Shown: positions 21,822 to 31,154 of the stretch, one piece after another | Layout: each line of letters starts with the position of its first letter | Numbering within the stretch: the first letter of the stretch is position 1 | Assembly: GCA_003988795.1 (NCBI GenBank) | Contig: QYAK01000045.1 | Coordinates: 1 to 64,000, forward strand | Length of the DNA: 64,000 nucleotides | Direction of reading: 5' to 3' | DNA from: Proliferodiscus dingleyae | Taxonomy: Eukaryota; Ascomycota; Leotiomycetes; Helotiales; Lachnaceae | The notes under the pieces: model-generated | Databases searched by the model: none | Told to the model about the DNA's origin: nothing | What the model saw: the letters and a program-made list of their open reading frames with translations, nothing else | Made by a program: the position numbers and the translations under genes

Positions 21822-22880
21822 CTAATCACTATCGAGAACCACGACCTCCGCCTCGGCCTCTCCAATACTCTCGACACTCAGAACATCCCCCGCATTGACA
21901 TTCGAGACAAAGGCGCCATCTCCTTCATTCAATACCGCTTGCTCCCTGCCATCCAATCTAATCTTCGCACTGCCGTTCTTCGTCATCGGTACATGAATAT
22001 ATACATTTCTGCCTGCAGTCTTCTTCACCGCATCCGCTCCAACAGTCCACTTGAACCGCTTATCCACCCCAATGATCCCCGCGGCCATGACCAGATCCGC
22101 ATGTATCGGTATCGTCTCCGGCAGCGTCGGCTCAGCAGCCTTCTCATCGGCGGCCGAGGCGCCGAGTCCAGCTTTCAGCGGCGAGAGAATAGGCAAGAAT
22201 GCAGAGCGCTTCGCCTCTTCAGAGAATGACTTTGTGTGGTAGCGTGGCGTGAGGCCTCGCGCCCAGGGAAGGGCCCAGATCTGGAGAAAGTGCACTTGGT
22301 CGCCTGCTTCATTCTGCTCCGAGTGCGCGATCCCCGTCCCGCCCGTCGTGAACTGCACGTCGCCCCGCTTCATCCGGTAGAAGTCGTCGCCCTGCTCCCT
22401 GCCCTCTTCCGCGCCGCGCTTGATCATGGAGTCCCGGTGCGTCAGCTCGCCGCTCAGGATGTAGGAGAAGATCTCGGCGTCGCGGTGCGGGTGGGTGGGG
22501 AAGCCGGTCCCGCCCGCGACGCGGTCTTCGTTCAGGACGCGCAGGCTGCCGAAGTTCTGGAAACTGGGGTCGTAGTAGCTGGCGAAGCTGAAGGTGTGGT
22601 AGGTGTTCAGCCAGCCGTGGTCTGCGTGTCCGCGCTCGCTGGAGCGGCGGGGTACAATCTTCGCGTGCGCGAGGGCTTTTGACATTGTGGTTTTGATGGT
22701 GTTGGCGGTAGTCATAGACTCGTCTGACGACGTCTTGATTGAGGGGTTTGTAGTTGTGATTGAGGTTGTGGCTGCTATGTTAAAACCTGTGAGGCTGCTA
22801 AAAAGCTGCTGGAGTGGGGAGTTGTAGTAGAACGAGATTGATGCAATGAAAATGGAGAAAAGGAGAATGAAGAGCTTCAT
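21822..22880 (-). CDS. Pirin-family (cupin) protein with N-terminal hydrophobic segment
   Basis: Intronless, 352 aa. The pirin core starts near residue 73 (KIVPRRSSERGHADHGWLNT). Metal-ligand motifs of the bicupin fold are present: HPHRD (His130, His132) with EIFSY following, and AHSEQN (His186, Glu188). Pirins bind Fe or other metals; some act as quercetin dioxygenases and others as redox-sensitive nuclear cofactors, so the substrate here is open. The first 20 residues are strongly hydrophobic (LFILLFSIFIASISF) and are followed by a Ser/Thr-rich stretch. This is unusual, since most pirins are soluble. Starting at Met56 or Met66 instead would give a normal cytosolic pirin; the upstream frame is uninterrupted, so I keep the long form but regard the start as uncertain. 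Confidence 0.9.
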   Translation of the reverse strand: MKLFILLFSIFIASISFYYNSPLQQLFSSLTGFNIAATTSITTTNPSIKTSSDESMTTANTIKTTMSKALAHAKIVPRRSSERGHADHGWLNTYHTFSFASYYDPSFQNFGSLRVLNEDRVAGGTGFPTHPHRDAEIFSYILSGELTHRDSMIKRGAEEGREQGDDFYRMKRGDVQFTTGGTGIAHSEQNEAGDQVHFLQIWALPWARGLTPRYHTKSFSEEAKRSAFLPILSPLKAGLGASAADEKAAEPTLPETIPIHADLVMAAGIIGVDKRFKWTVGADAVKKTAGRNVYIHVPMTKNGSAKIRLDGREQAVLNEGDGAFVSNVNAGDVLSVESIGEAEAEVVVLDSD

Positions 22881-23369
22881 ATATAGACTTATGAGAACGA
22901 TTACGAGAAGGTAGGAGAATGTAGGAGAACGAGGAGAGATAATTACATGAAACTTAGAAGAGAAATGCGACTTGCTTTGAATATGCTTTGATGATGTCCG
23001 CCAAGCTAAAGGTTGCTGAGATCGATGTTGGTGATGCTCAAGTCAGCAGCTTATTCAGCTTTGAGCCGCAGGTGAACCTCGGCACCAACAGGCTAGACCG
23101 CACCGCTCTGGACCGACAACCTAAATTGCTTTCCTCCAATCATAATGAACCAGGGTCTACTACTTTGAAAGAGACTTTGGTTTCTTGGAAGAAGTGAAGC
23201 TTATTACAACTGACTGCTGTGCTATTGGTATTCCTCGACTGATCACTCCATTTTGATTCAAGTTGAACAGACCAAACAGATCTCTGCAGAGACTTGGAGA
23301 GCACGTGCCTCGTGTGAGTAGTAATGTACAGTACGCTCCCTGCGCAATTCACAGCAAGTTTGCACCAAC
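22881..23369. other. Spacer between pirin and hemerythrin-like genes
   Basis: About 490 nt holding the pirin promoter and the 3' end of the hemerythrin-like gene. It contains one GTACAGTAC motif at 23326-23334. No gene was seen. Confidence 0.4.
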
Positions 23370-24371
23370 TCACGCCGGTGGTCCTGGCGCATACAGAGCC
23401 TTTGGTACCCCGTTCCGGTCGCAACTCGCAAACTTCCAGTATCCTTGGTGCCTTAATGCGAAACCATGAGTGATGGCCCATCTCGCGGGACCAGGAATGG
23501 GAGGCCAATGCCGCCACAGATGATCTTCATGTGTGGCATCGAGATTGAGGAAGAAGAATGGAAGCGCATTGAACTTCGTCATTGAAGTCTAGTCAAATCA
23601 GCATCAAAAATATTCCACGAGTTCAACATTCTAGACCTACCACAGTTCGCTTTCCTTCTTTACTCCATAGATCTTCTAATGGGAGTTTGTTTCCGTATTT
23701 GCTCAGAGCTAGCAGACTATCGATCTCTGATTCAAGATGCTCGTAAAGGGCTGGGGCAAATGAAGCGATGATGCCGTTGAGGTGAGCAGCATCAAAAGAT
23801 GGTTCCTTTCCTGCCAGACCTTCGAGATAGCCACTGAAATCATCTAATCCTGATTGGAAGGATCCTATATTTCACCAATGTCAGTGATGCATGATTGTTT
23901 GAAAGACATGAATGAAGGCAAGAGTGACAAGGGTTTGGAGAAATATATATAGGAAGTCATATTGCTTACTGTGTTGTTGGACATTGCTGTCGAGTAGACC
24001 CTTCTCGCCCACTGATTCTTCGATCTCTGGAAAAAACTGGTCTTCCTCGCTGGTGTGGTGTTCGTGAATAGCAGAGTGCCAACACAAACTATAGCCTATG
24101 AAATCCGTATAATCTACAGGCTGGATGTTTGGTCCCTGGATGTATATGCTGTTGAGACCACGGAGAAGTGCGTTATGAACAACACACATGGTACTTGCGG
24201 TCTCGGTATACGGATCGGTATAACCAGTCTACAGAGCAGTCAGTTGTTGTTGAACCTAGCCGTTTTCGTGATAATAGATTCTACCTTTCTTTCCTTATAC
24301 TTCGGTGTCTCGATCAACGAGTATGGAGCATCCGCCCATTGCTGCATCTTTCTAGGAGCTGAGTCGCTCAT
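23370..24371 (-). CDS. Hemerythrin-like domain protein
   Basis: Four exons: 24371-24285, 24228-23970, 23864-23641 and 23588-23370, 262 aa. Introns are 56, 105 and 52 nt and all junctions hold frame. The N-terminal half has the hemerythrin-type His/Glu pattern: VVHNALLRGLN (His47), then CWHSAIHEHHTSEEDQFFPEIEE (His84, His87, Glu91), and a further His in NVQQHRSFQ. In the family these residues coordinate a di-iron centre that binds O2 or acts as a redox or metal sensor. The C-terminal half (LWSKEGKRTV..HWPPIPGPARWAITHGFALRHQGYWKF) is typical of fungal members and has no assigned function. Single ORFs cover only pieces, so the gene is easily missed. It is divergent from the NmrA-like gene, about 700 nt apart. 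Confidence 0.85.
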
Positions 24372-25074
24372 GATGGATTCAATTCTGTAGTTTGCGAAAA
24401 AGTTTGAAAAAGTAATAGCAAAGTAACAGAGTTCCCAGCAGTAGACATTTTCATATTTGAACCTTCTCCAGATCTCAAACTTTCGGATGGTATAAGCAGA
24501 GTCGCAGTCCGTTGCTACCGATTTTACAGCCGGTACCTCCGATCTTTAGCTCTTTTGCTAAGATTGCTGTAAGCAAATGACTCATTGAGGTAAGTTTTCT
24601 CTCAAGCTTAGACTGGGAAGATTATGCTTAGATAAGATATTTTTTTCTAGGAGAAAAAAATAAGTATATACGAAGTTTGTAGAGCTTTCTAAAAATAGAA
24701 TAGTACATATAACGAGCACGTTCTTCAGGCATCATGATATAACTATTTAGATAAAACGCTTTGCATTTCCTAGTATTATATGGTAGATTACCAGTTCCTT
24801 TTCTCTACTGAAAGGAAAATCAACGGCTTTGCAGGCAACATAGGACACGTTACTTGCTTACACTGACCAGCAGCGAGGGCAAAGTAATCCGACTACCAGG
24901 TTGAAGGGACCATCGGAGGTTTGGCGAGGGTCCGAACTACCTAGCGCTGTATATATGCCTCCGACCTCATGAACCATATAAAAGACTGCCTACGCAGCTC
25001 ATTAGATGGCGAGAGAAGCAATACTGATAATTGATAAACCATTTTCCTACTACGTATCCATCCTCTCAATCACG
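24372..25074. other. Divergent promoter, hemerythrin-like / NmrA-like genes
   Basis: About 700 nt between divergent starts, AT-rich around 24600-24780. A TATA box for the plus-strand gene is listed separately. No coding feature was seen. Confidence 0.5.
24977..24983 (+). promoter_or_regulatory. TATA box of the NmrA-like gene
   Basis: A TATAAAA box lies 92 nt upstream of the ATG at 25075, a normal distance for an inducible fungal promoter with a short leader. Assigned by match and position only. Confidence 0.55.
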
Positions 25075-25944
25075 ATGAAAGTGCTCCTGCTTGGCGTCAC
25101 GGGCAATGTCGGCTCCCGGTTGCTGCCAGCGCTCCTCGCCCACAAGCACCGAGTAGTCGCATATGTGCGCACGCCCTCCAAAATCTCCCCGGAAGCCAAA
25201 TCCAAGCTCGATGCCACGGTCGTCGGTTCTGCCAGTGACAGCGCTGCCATCAGGGATGCGATCATCTCTCATAACTGCGATGCCATTGTCAATGCTGCTG
25301 GCGTGGCCGCTATGACGGGTTGGCATTCTCAGGGCGAGTTCCCGGCCATTTTTGCAGCGGTAGTGCAGGCGGTGGTGGAGGCGGGCCGACAGCGCAAGGG
25401 TGCGCCTCTCAGGTGTTGGCTCATGAGTGGGTTTGGCATACTGGACAGCCCGAAGAAACCAAATATGCTAGTCAACTAGTAAGCTTTCCTTCTGGTTCTG
25501 GCCTACTGTTCTTCATATGTCCAGGAGTCTGCAGCGTTTGAACTTGTTTTGGATCTAACGTGGTTGTCTAATAGCATGCCCCTCTTCCCATCCCACAAGC
25601 CGAACTACCAGCTCATCAAATCACAACCAACCGATGCTTTCGCCTGGTCGCTCTTCTGTGCAAACAATATACCTCCCAAATACGACACGCCACGTTTCCC
25701 CCCTCCTGGGGACGTTTCTGCTAGTAACCTCGTGGCCAAAGCTGATGTCCCGCCGGCATGGTCGGAAAAGTACCTAAAAGTGCCGCTAATAGGTAGCTAC
25801 CTGAATATCATGGCGCAGGCGCAGAGCTATTTTGCTGTGCTGGAGAACTGCACGGATTTCATAGCTGCTGATTTGGAGAAAGGACTCGAGAGCGAATGGA
25901 TCGGGAAGAGAGTGTCTGTCAAAGAGAAGAGCAAAATGGAGTGA
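25075..25944 (+). CDS. NmrA-like / atypical SDR NAD(P)-binding protein
   Basis: Two exons, 25075-25478 and 25575-25944, 257 aa. The N-terminus is a Rossmann fold with GVTGNVGSRLL (Gly7, Gly10, Gly13), the nucleotide-binding glycine motif, followed by AYVRTPSK, a strand-end arginine typical of NADP(H) binders. No Tyr-x3-Lys active site is evident, as in NmrA-type atypical SDRs, which often act as redox sensors or reductases. The start at 25075 puts the Gly motif seven residues in; an upstream in-frame ATG at 25006 would add a 23-residue tail and lies closer to the TATA box, so it is less likely. The 96-nt intron (GTAAGC..TAG) yields NYMPLFPSHKPNYQL. Convergent with the zinc-cluster regulator, 262 nt apart. 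Confidence 0.9.
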
Positions 25945-26206
25945 AAATAGATTTCGCGAGACCGTTGTAATATATTTGTTCTTATCAGAAGCTACATACC
26001 AGGCGTAGGACATACCTTGTTGAGGGGACTATGAGCCATATTTTACATTATCTTACAATAATACACCACGCATGTAACCTGATCAATGTCTCAGTCTTCA
26101 GAAAAGTGGCTAGCTTTGTGATCACGAGGCTGGAGGACGTGGTGTATTTTGATCTATATGAGAGCAGATATCCACTTTTAGCTGGTCAGTCGGAATACAC
26201 TCATTT

Positions 26207-29058
26207 CTACGTCACATCAGGCTCTTGACCCGGTTCCATCAGGTCTGCAGGAGCCCACGGATCGGACGCGGAGCTCGGCATCCACATGTCAGCCATGTCC
26301 CATTCGAATCCGGTGGGCGAGAGAATGGAATCGTATACTGTCGGCATGAAGTCAAACTGGCTCGGTTCGGGGTGTATGAATGGCGCAAATTCGAGGGGGC
26401 TGTCGCCGGTAGGTTCCTGGGAGCGTTCGGCGGTGGTGGTGTTGTTTTGTAAATCTTGATCCTCTTGGGGGATCTGCTGATCACTGTATACAGTGGAGGA
26501 TTTTAATGGCAGGGTGTCAGTTTCAGAGGGAATAGTAAATTCGTGTGGAGCCTGGGGTAAATTGTAAGTGCTTGGACTAGCTAGGTTGAAAACTCGTCGA
26601 GCACATTTTTAGGGGAATTGTTGAGATCGACTACTTACAAATGATCTCGTAGTTTGTGCATCCAAGTCGGAGCCAAAAGACTTATCGGCTGCAAGTCGTA
26701 CTCTGAACAACGGAGTGGAGTCAAATTGCGCAGAGGCGTCATCTTCAGGAGATCTCTTTATTCTCTGGCTAGATTGTGGAGGTAGTCTTGCTACAAGACG
26801 TGTGGCAATACCATAGAGCTCCTTGAACATATTCAGAGTCGGAGTGGTAGCGAAGGAGGTCCCTGGTTGGACAGAGTGGATGATGAAGGAAGTGATCAAA
26901 TTCATCAAGTGGATGTCGGAAGCAGCATGCTGGTCTTGTGGGTTTGTAAGAATATTCGTGAAGAGAACGAGGCTCGCGCTGAGTGGGTAATAGAGTGCCA
27001 TCCTAAAAAGTACTTAATAGAAGTAGCTTGAAGAGCAAAGATAATACAAACCACATCAGATACTGGTTGTGCAGATTATTGTTGCTAATTGTATCTAGAA
27101 GTTTGATCGATCTCCGTGCTGCAGCGAGACACAGCAACTGGCTTGCATATAATCTGGGATTCTGTCGCGGACGTTGGTCGTGGCTCTTCATATCCGTGGT
27201 CTCGCTATCCTGGAACGAATCTTGATGACCTGATATGCGGTGTAGCAATATGACGGCGTCCAAGTATGTGAAGTGCATCATGACTACAGAGACGTACTGC
27301 TCATCTGAACATCTGATTGGATGCTCTGGGCGAATGTCAATCGGCACAGAATCTCGCCAGCGCTGAAGATGGTGATCCAGTTTGCCTTGCACTTTCATAC
27401 GATCCACTTCCGACTTGGTCTGCGAATTTGATGAGTATAATTCACTGCATATGCGACTTCCGATTATAGCTAACTTGATCGAATCATGGAAGATGTCATA
27501 AACTTTCGCTCCGCTGGGAAACTGTTTTAATCGAGACTTCTTAGGGGGTAATTCAATGGCAATGTCATCATCGTTTATGACAGACGGTCGGCCTAGGTTA
27601 TGGCTGACGGCTTTCTCCAACAGATAGAAAACCCAAAAAACATTTCGTCGTTGTTCAATCTCCTCAGGCGCGAGGCCGAAGCCATCCAGGCTTCGGTGAA
27701 GACCTAATGTATTGGCCAGATTTGCAACCGCGGAAGTTATTACGTAGGCAGGTTGGGGATTTGGACTTGAGGTTGTGATGAACAGCTTTCAATGTATTAG
27801 AAATGATCACTGCAAAAAGTATACTCAATGGGTTTCATACCATAAGAGTCATGGCTTGCATTGCCATCAAGTTGGCCTCCTTGAAGAATAAGTCATGGAA
27901 ACAGCAGCTTGCGTTGCGAAAATACTCCACACCAGTCTCCTGGGCAGCCGATGTGTAATCGATGAGACAGCTACTTCTTATGTCCTTGTCTCGCTCACCT
28001 TTTGCTCTGATACTACCCAGACACAATACCGCATTGAACAATGCGTACCATGCGGTCCCTGCCGGAGGGTTTGTAGAGTATTGGCGTTCAAGGTAGGAGT
28101 TAAACACCTTCTGGTTAACAACAGGGAAGACGTCGTTGTAATTCTTGAAAAAGCCTATTGACAATATCAGCTAAGAATTCCACCGAGCTTAATTTCATCC
28201 TTTTACTTACAGTCAACATATTGTAACGCAATATTCTTTGATGGAAGTGGTGAGTGTTGTGACCTTGGCCTAGGGTACCAGAGGTCGGCATTAGCATGAC
28301 CCCAACCACCATAATCCTGTTTCGACATTTTTTGAATGAGTTGAGCGAGCTCGTCCATGTCGTCTACTTTTCCCGAGATCCATCGAAGTCCTTGTGGAGA
28401 AAGAAGTGAGAACCCAGAGGCCCAGCCTGAACAGCAATCTCAGCGTGAACATGCAGACGATCCGAAGAGTACACATACCGATAAAGGTAGGAGAGTTGGT
28501 ATTGGGATCGATGACTAGGTTCGAGAGATGATTGGACAGCTCAGCCTGGCTTTCAATCTTATCGGAAGAACTTTCCTCTTCTTCCTTCTCTTCCAATGGC
28601 TCTGTTGTCGGCTGTAGCCCAGAAGTAATTATAGCTGACTCCATGCGCTTGATTCGGTCTTCCATCTCATCAAAGTATGTGCCTTTTTTACTTTCGTATC
28701 AATCAGCTTCCTCCCTGCTATACATGAGACTAATATGCTCGGTACCTTGTCAACTTTCGCCTCTTCCTCTCTATCGGCGTTGTGGTACAGTGTAATTTTC
28801 GGGCAGTGCATCGCACGCAACTTCCATCGTCGTTTCTTTGGCATTTTATCTGTAATCCCGCCAACACCAGTCAGTAGCTATATACAACCCCGTGTGTGTG
28901 TCTGTTGAAGACACAGACGCTCAAGGACATGCCTTCATCCGTTTGCACAAGTCACACGATGTTCGAGGATTTCGTGGCCATGATGGTTCCTTTGAGAGAG
29001 GGGCTGCAGAGGCCGCTGCATCTTCGGTCGAGATAACATTCGGCTCGAGATCGTTCAT
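26207..29058 (-). CDS. Zn2Cys6 fungal-specific transcription factor
   Basis: Eight exons: 29058-28933, 28849-28746, 28690-28479, 28426-28211, 28154-27841, 27785-27052, 27002-26639 and 26551-26207; 804 aa. The binuclear zinc cluster is Cys35-x2-Cys38-x6-Cys45-x7-Cys53-x2-Cys56-x6-Cys63, followed by a basic linker (RKRRKLTSKKG) and a short coiled segment (YFDEMEDRIKRMESA). The middle domain has the usual landmarks: FFKNYNDVFPVVNQ, a helical region, LGLHRSLDGFGL with ERRNVFWV-like text, and LGRPSVINDDDI. The C-terminus is acidic and aromatic, as in activation regions. The first intron uses a GC donor (GCATGT) and interrupts the cluster; splicing there is required for correct Cys spacing. Target genes are unknown; the convergent NmrA-like gene is the closest neighbour. 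All eight exons agree in phase. Confidence 0.9.
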
Positions 29059-30368
29059 GTTCGTTTCAGATGGAGCGCGGCGAGCGGAGGCAGAGTTATC
29101 GAGGGAATGGGTTGAAGTGTGCCAGGCCAGGACAAGGACAGTCCATAGAAGATCGTGATACGCATTTGCAGAGCAAGATGGAGGCTACATATGCGCCTGA
29201 TACGTCATAGTTGCATGACTGACTGGTCCAACTTCATGTAAAGTAGCCTCTCTTCTTGGACTGAAGACCAGTACACGAATGTTAAATGGCAGTTTACTAT
29301 ATTCTATTGAGTCATAAGATTGCTGAAGTTACTTACGCGTTGCTTTACTGCCCTGAAGTCTATCATGCGGCTCAGGTCGACTACGGCAACCCACAGTCAC
29401 ATAAGTGAAGCCCTCCAGCATGGGTACATTAACCAGGCCAGGGTGTAGGTTCCACCGAATCTTTTCTGCTGATGACTATATGATACACATCCGTCCTGGT
29501 GGTCTCATTCATTCAACAAAGTCTCCTTCGGCTCAATTGGGCAAGAAGACAACAAGTACCCTGCGTGCATATGACGGCCACACTTCAATCACGTGTCCTG
29601 CTTCGTGTCCAGAATAGGTAGGTACAACTCTCAAGCACCAATGATACCTATCGCCATAAAAGCAAAGCTAGGAAGAACCGATGTTTCAATGTATTTTACC
29701 TTTTTCCTGCTATGGAAAGTGACACCATTAATCATTACCGAGCATAGATCTGCGCGGTGGCCTGGCTATATATGTAGTTCGTCGAGGTCCCAGTTTAGTT
29801 CTGAGTTCTATTCAAGATAAAGCAAGCCAGAAGTTACTGTTCAATGCTACTGCTTTGAGTTTGACCCAAGAAGGAGATAGCTGTGTGTTTGTTCAATTCT
29901 GGGGGGGTATCTGGGGAAGACTTTTGCCTCTGCATTTTGAATTCACTTAGTCATGTTATTTGACATTGTTTTTTCATTCAGTAATTCTTTCTGAAGCTTC
30001 ACTTTCTACTAGTCTACGAGACAGAGCAAGATGTCAAGTATTGCTTATTCACATGTCGTTGTCAGACCACGAAGCCGTGGAAGAGGCGTTCAGTGTCACT
30101 ACGTACATTCTTTCGTTTTGAGGTGCGGATCACGCTATTGATATGTTATTCTTTCTAGGTCGCTTACACAGTTGTGTATCATGCAGATCGTTTTTGGATT
30201 AAAAAGTAAAATTATGTATCTCTGAAGGTTAAGTAACTCTAAGAGCACTACACATCTCACTCTGTTCCGAAACCCAGTTTCTCAACTGTAATTTCTTCGC
30301 ACCAAACTATCAAGCCTCTGCCTTTTTCACAGGACCATATCCCGCTAACCCCCAAGTCATTTCTTTGC
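29059..30368. other. Upstream region of the zinc-cluster regulator
   Basis: About 1.3 kb. A short minus-strand open stretch ending at 29337 with a GTAAGT donor (starting near 29421) could be an upstream exon or a remnant; its partner exon is ambiguous. The ORFs at 29405-29820 on the plus strand are not convincing. The rest shows no feature. Confidence 0.35.
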
Positions 30369-31154
30369 TTAGACATAGTCGCAGTAGACCTCAGAAGAGC
30401 CGGATGTACCGCAGTTAGTGATGACGGTGCCGCTGCTGGTCTCCATGTCGATGATTTGAGCACCAGTAACGCCGACGGTAGTTCCGCTCTTGACTGCTGA
30501 AGCGCCGGTGAAAGTGACGGTGCCGAAGTCGGCAAACTTAACTTGCGAGCTGCCGGACTCGTAGTCCTCGACGATCCACTCGGCATTGTACTCGCAGAGG
30601 GAACCCTCGCTGCCCTCGTTGCTAAAGGTGTGGGTGACGGTCTTGCCGGTCGTTACGTTCTCAAGGGTTGCAGTCCCTCCGGTCTTGCTGGTCGCTGTGA
30701 CGGTGGCCTTGATGGTGTTGCCGGCAGCAATGGTGATACCGGAGAAGTCATAGGCGTAGTCGGGATACCACTCATACCACGCATCGTAGGTGATGGAGGA
30801 GCCGGACTTGGTCCAGTCAATACCTGTCTGGAGAATGGCAGTGCCGCAAGTATCGCCATCAATGCCTACCCAGGCGGAGCCAGAGCCGGTGGTGCTGGGA
30901 GTCGGGGCAACGAACTCGGCGGTGACAGAAGTGTAGCCCGTGCCAACGAGAACTGCACCGGCCCAGTTGGTGCTGTACGAGACAAAGGAGTTGTTTGTGG
31001 CAATATCAGCTGGTCCTTCAGCCTTGATCATTGGGTTTCCCTTGCTGCGAAGTGCGGCACGCTTCTCATGATTGGCTCTGCGGGCAGCAGTGTTAGGCGC
31101 CGCGATGGCGGTGCCTGCAAGAAGGCCAGTAGCAGCGAGAGTAGCGAACTTCAT
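30369..31154 (-). CDS. Secreted glutamic peptidase G1 (eqolisin)
   Basis: Intronless, 261 aa. A signal peptide (about 1-19) and a basic propeptide (to about residue 53, with dibasic sites at 25-26 and 31-32) precede the mature enzyme, which opens near NSFVSYSTNWAG. The catalytic Gln109 (ILQTGIDW) and Glu192 (YNAEWIVEDYE) lie 83 residues apart, the same spacing as Gln53 and Glu136 in scytalidoglutamic peptidase. Cys103 and Cys187, and Cys248 and Cys258, are placed for disulfides. Eqolisins are acid endopeptidases secreted by filamentous ascomycetes for extracellular protein degradation. Family and catalytic pair are clear. A TATA box and a PacC-like GCCAAG lie upstream, consistent with pH-responsive expression, though that is inference. 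Confidence 0.96.
   Translation of the reverse strand: MKFATLAATGLLAGTAIAAPNTAARRANHEKRAALRSKGNPMIKAEGPADIATNNSFVSYSTNWAGAVLVGTGYTSVTAEFVAPTPSTTGSGSAWVGIDGDTCGTAILQTGIDWTKSGSSITYDAWYEWYPDYAYDFSGITIAAGNTIKATVTATSKTGGTATLENVTTGKTVTHTFSNEGSEGSLCEYNAEWIVEDYESGSSQVKFADFGTVTFTGASAVKSGTTVGVTGAQIIDMETSSGTVITNCGTSGSSEVYCDYV

Noticed and set aside
21822..31154. A secondary-metabolite gene cluster
   Set aside because: A Zn2Cys6 regulator and an NmrA-like protein are present, but there is no backbone synthase, P450 or dedicated transporter nearby.
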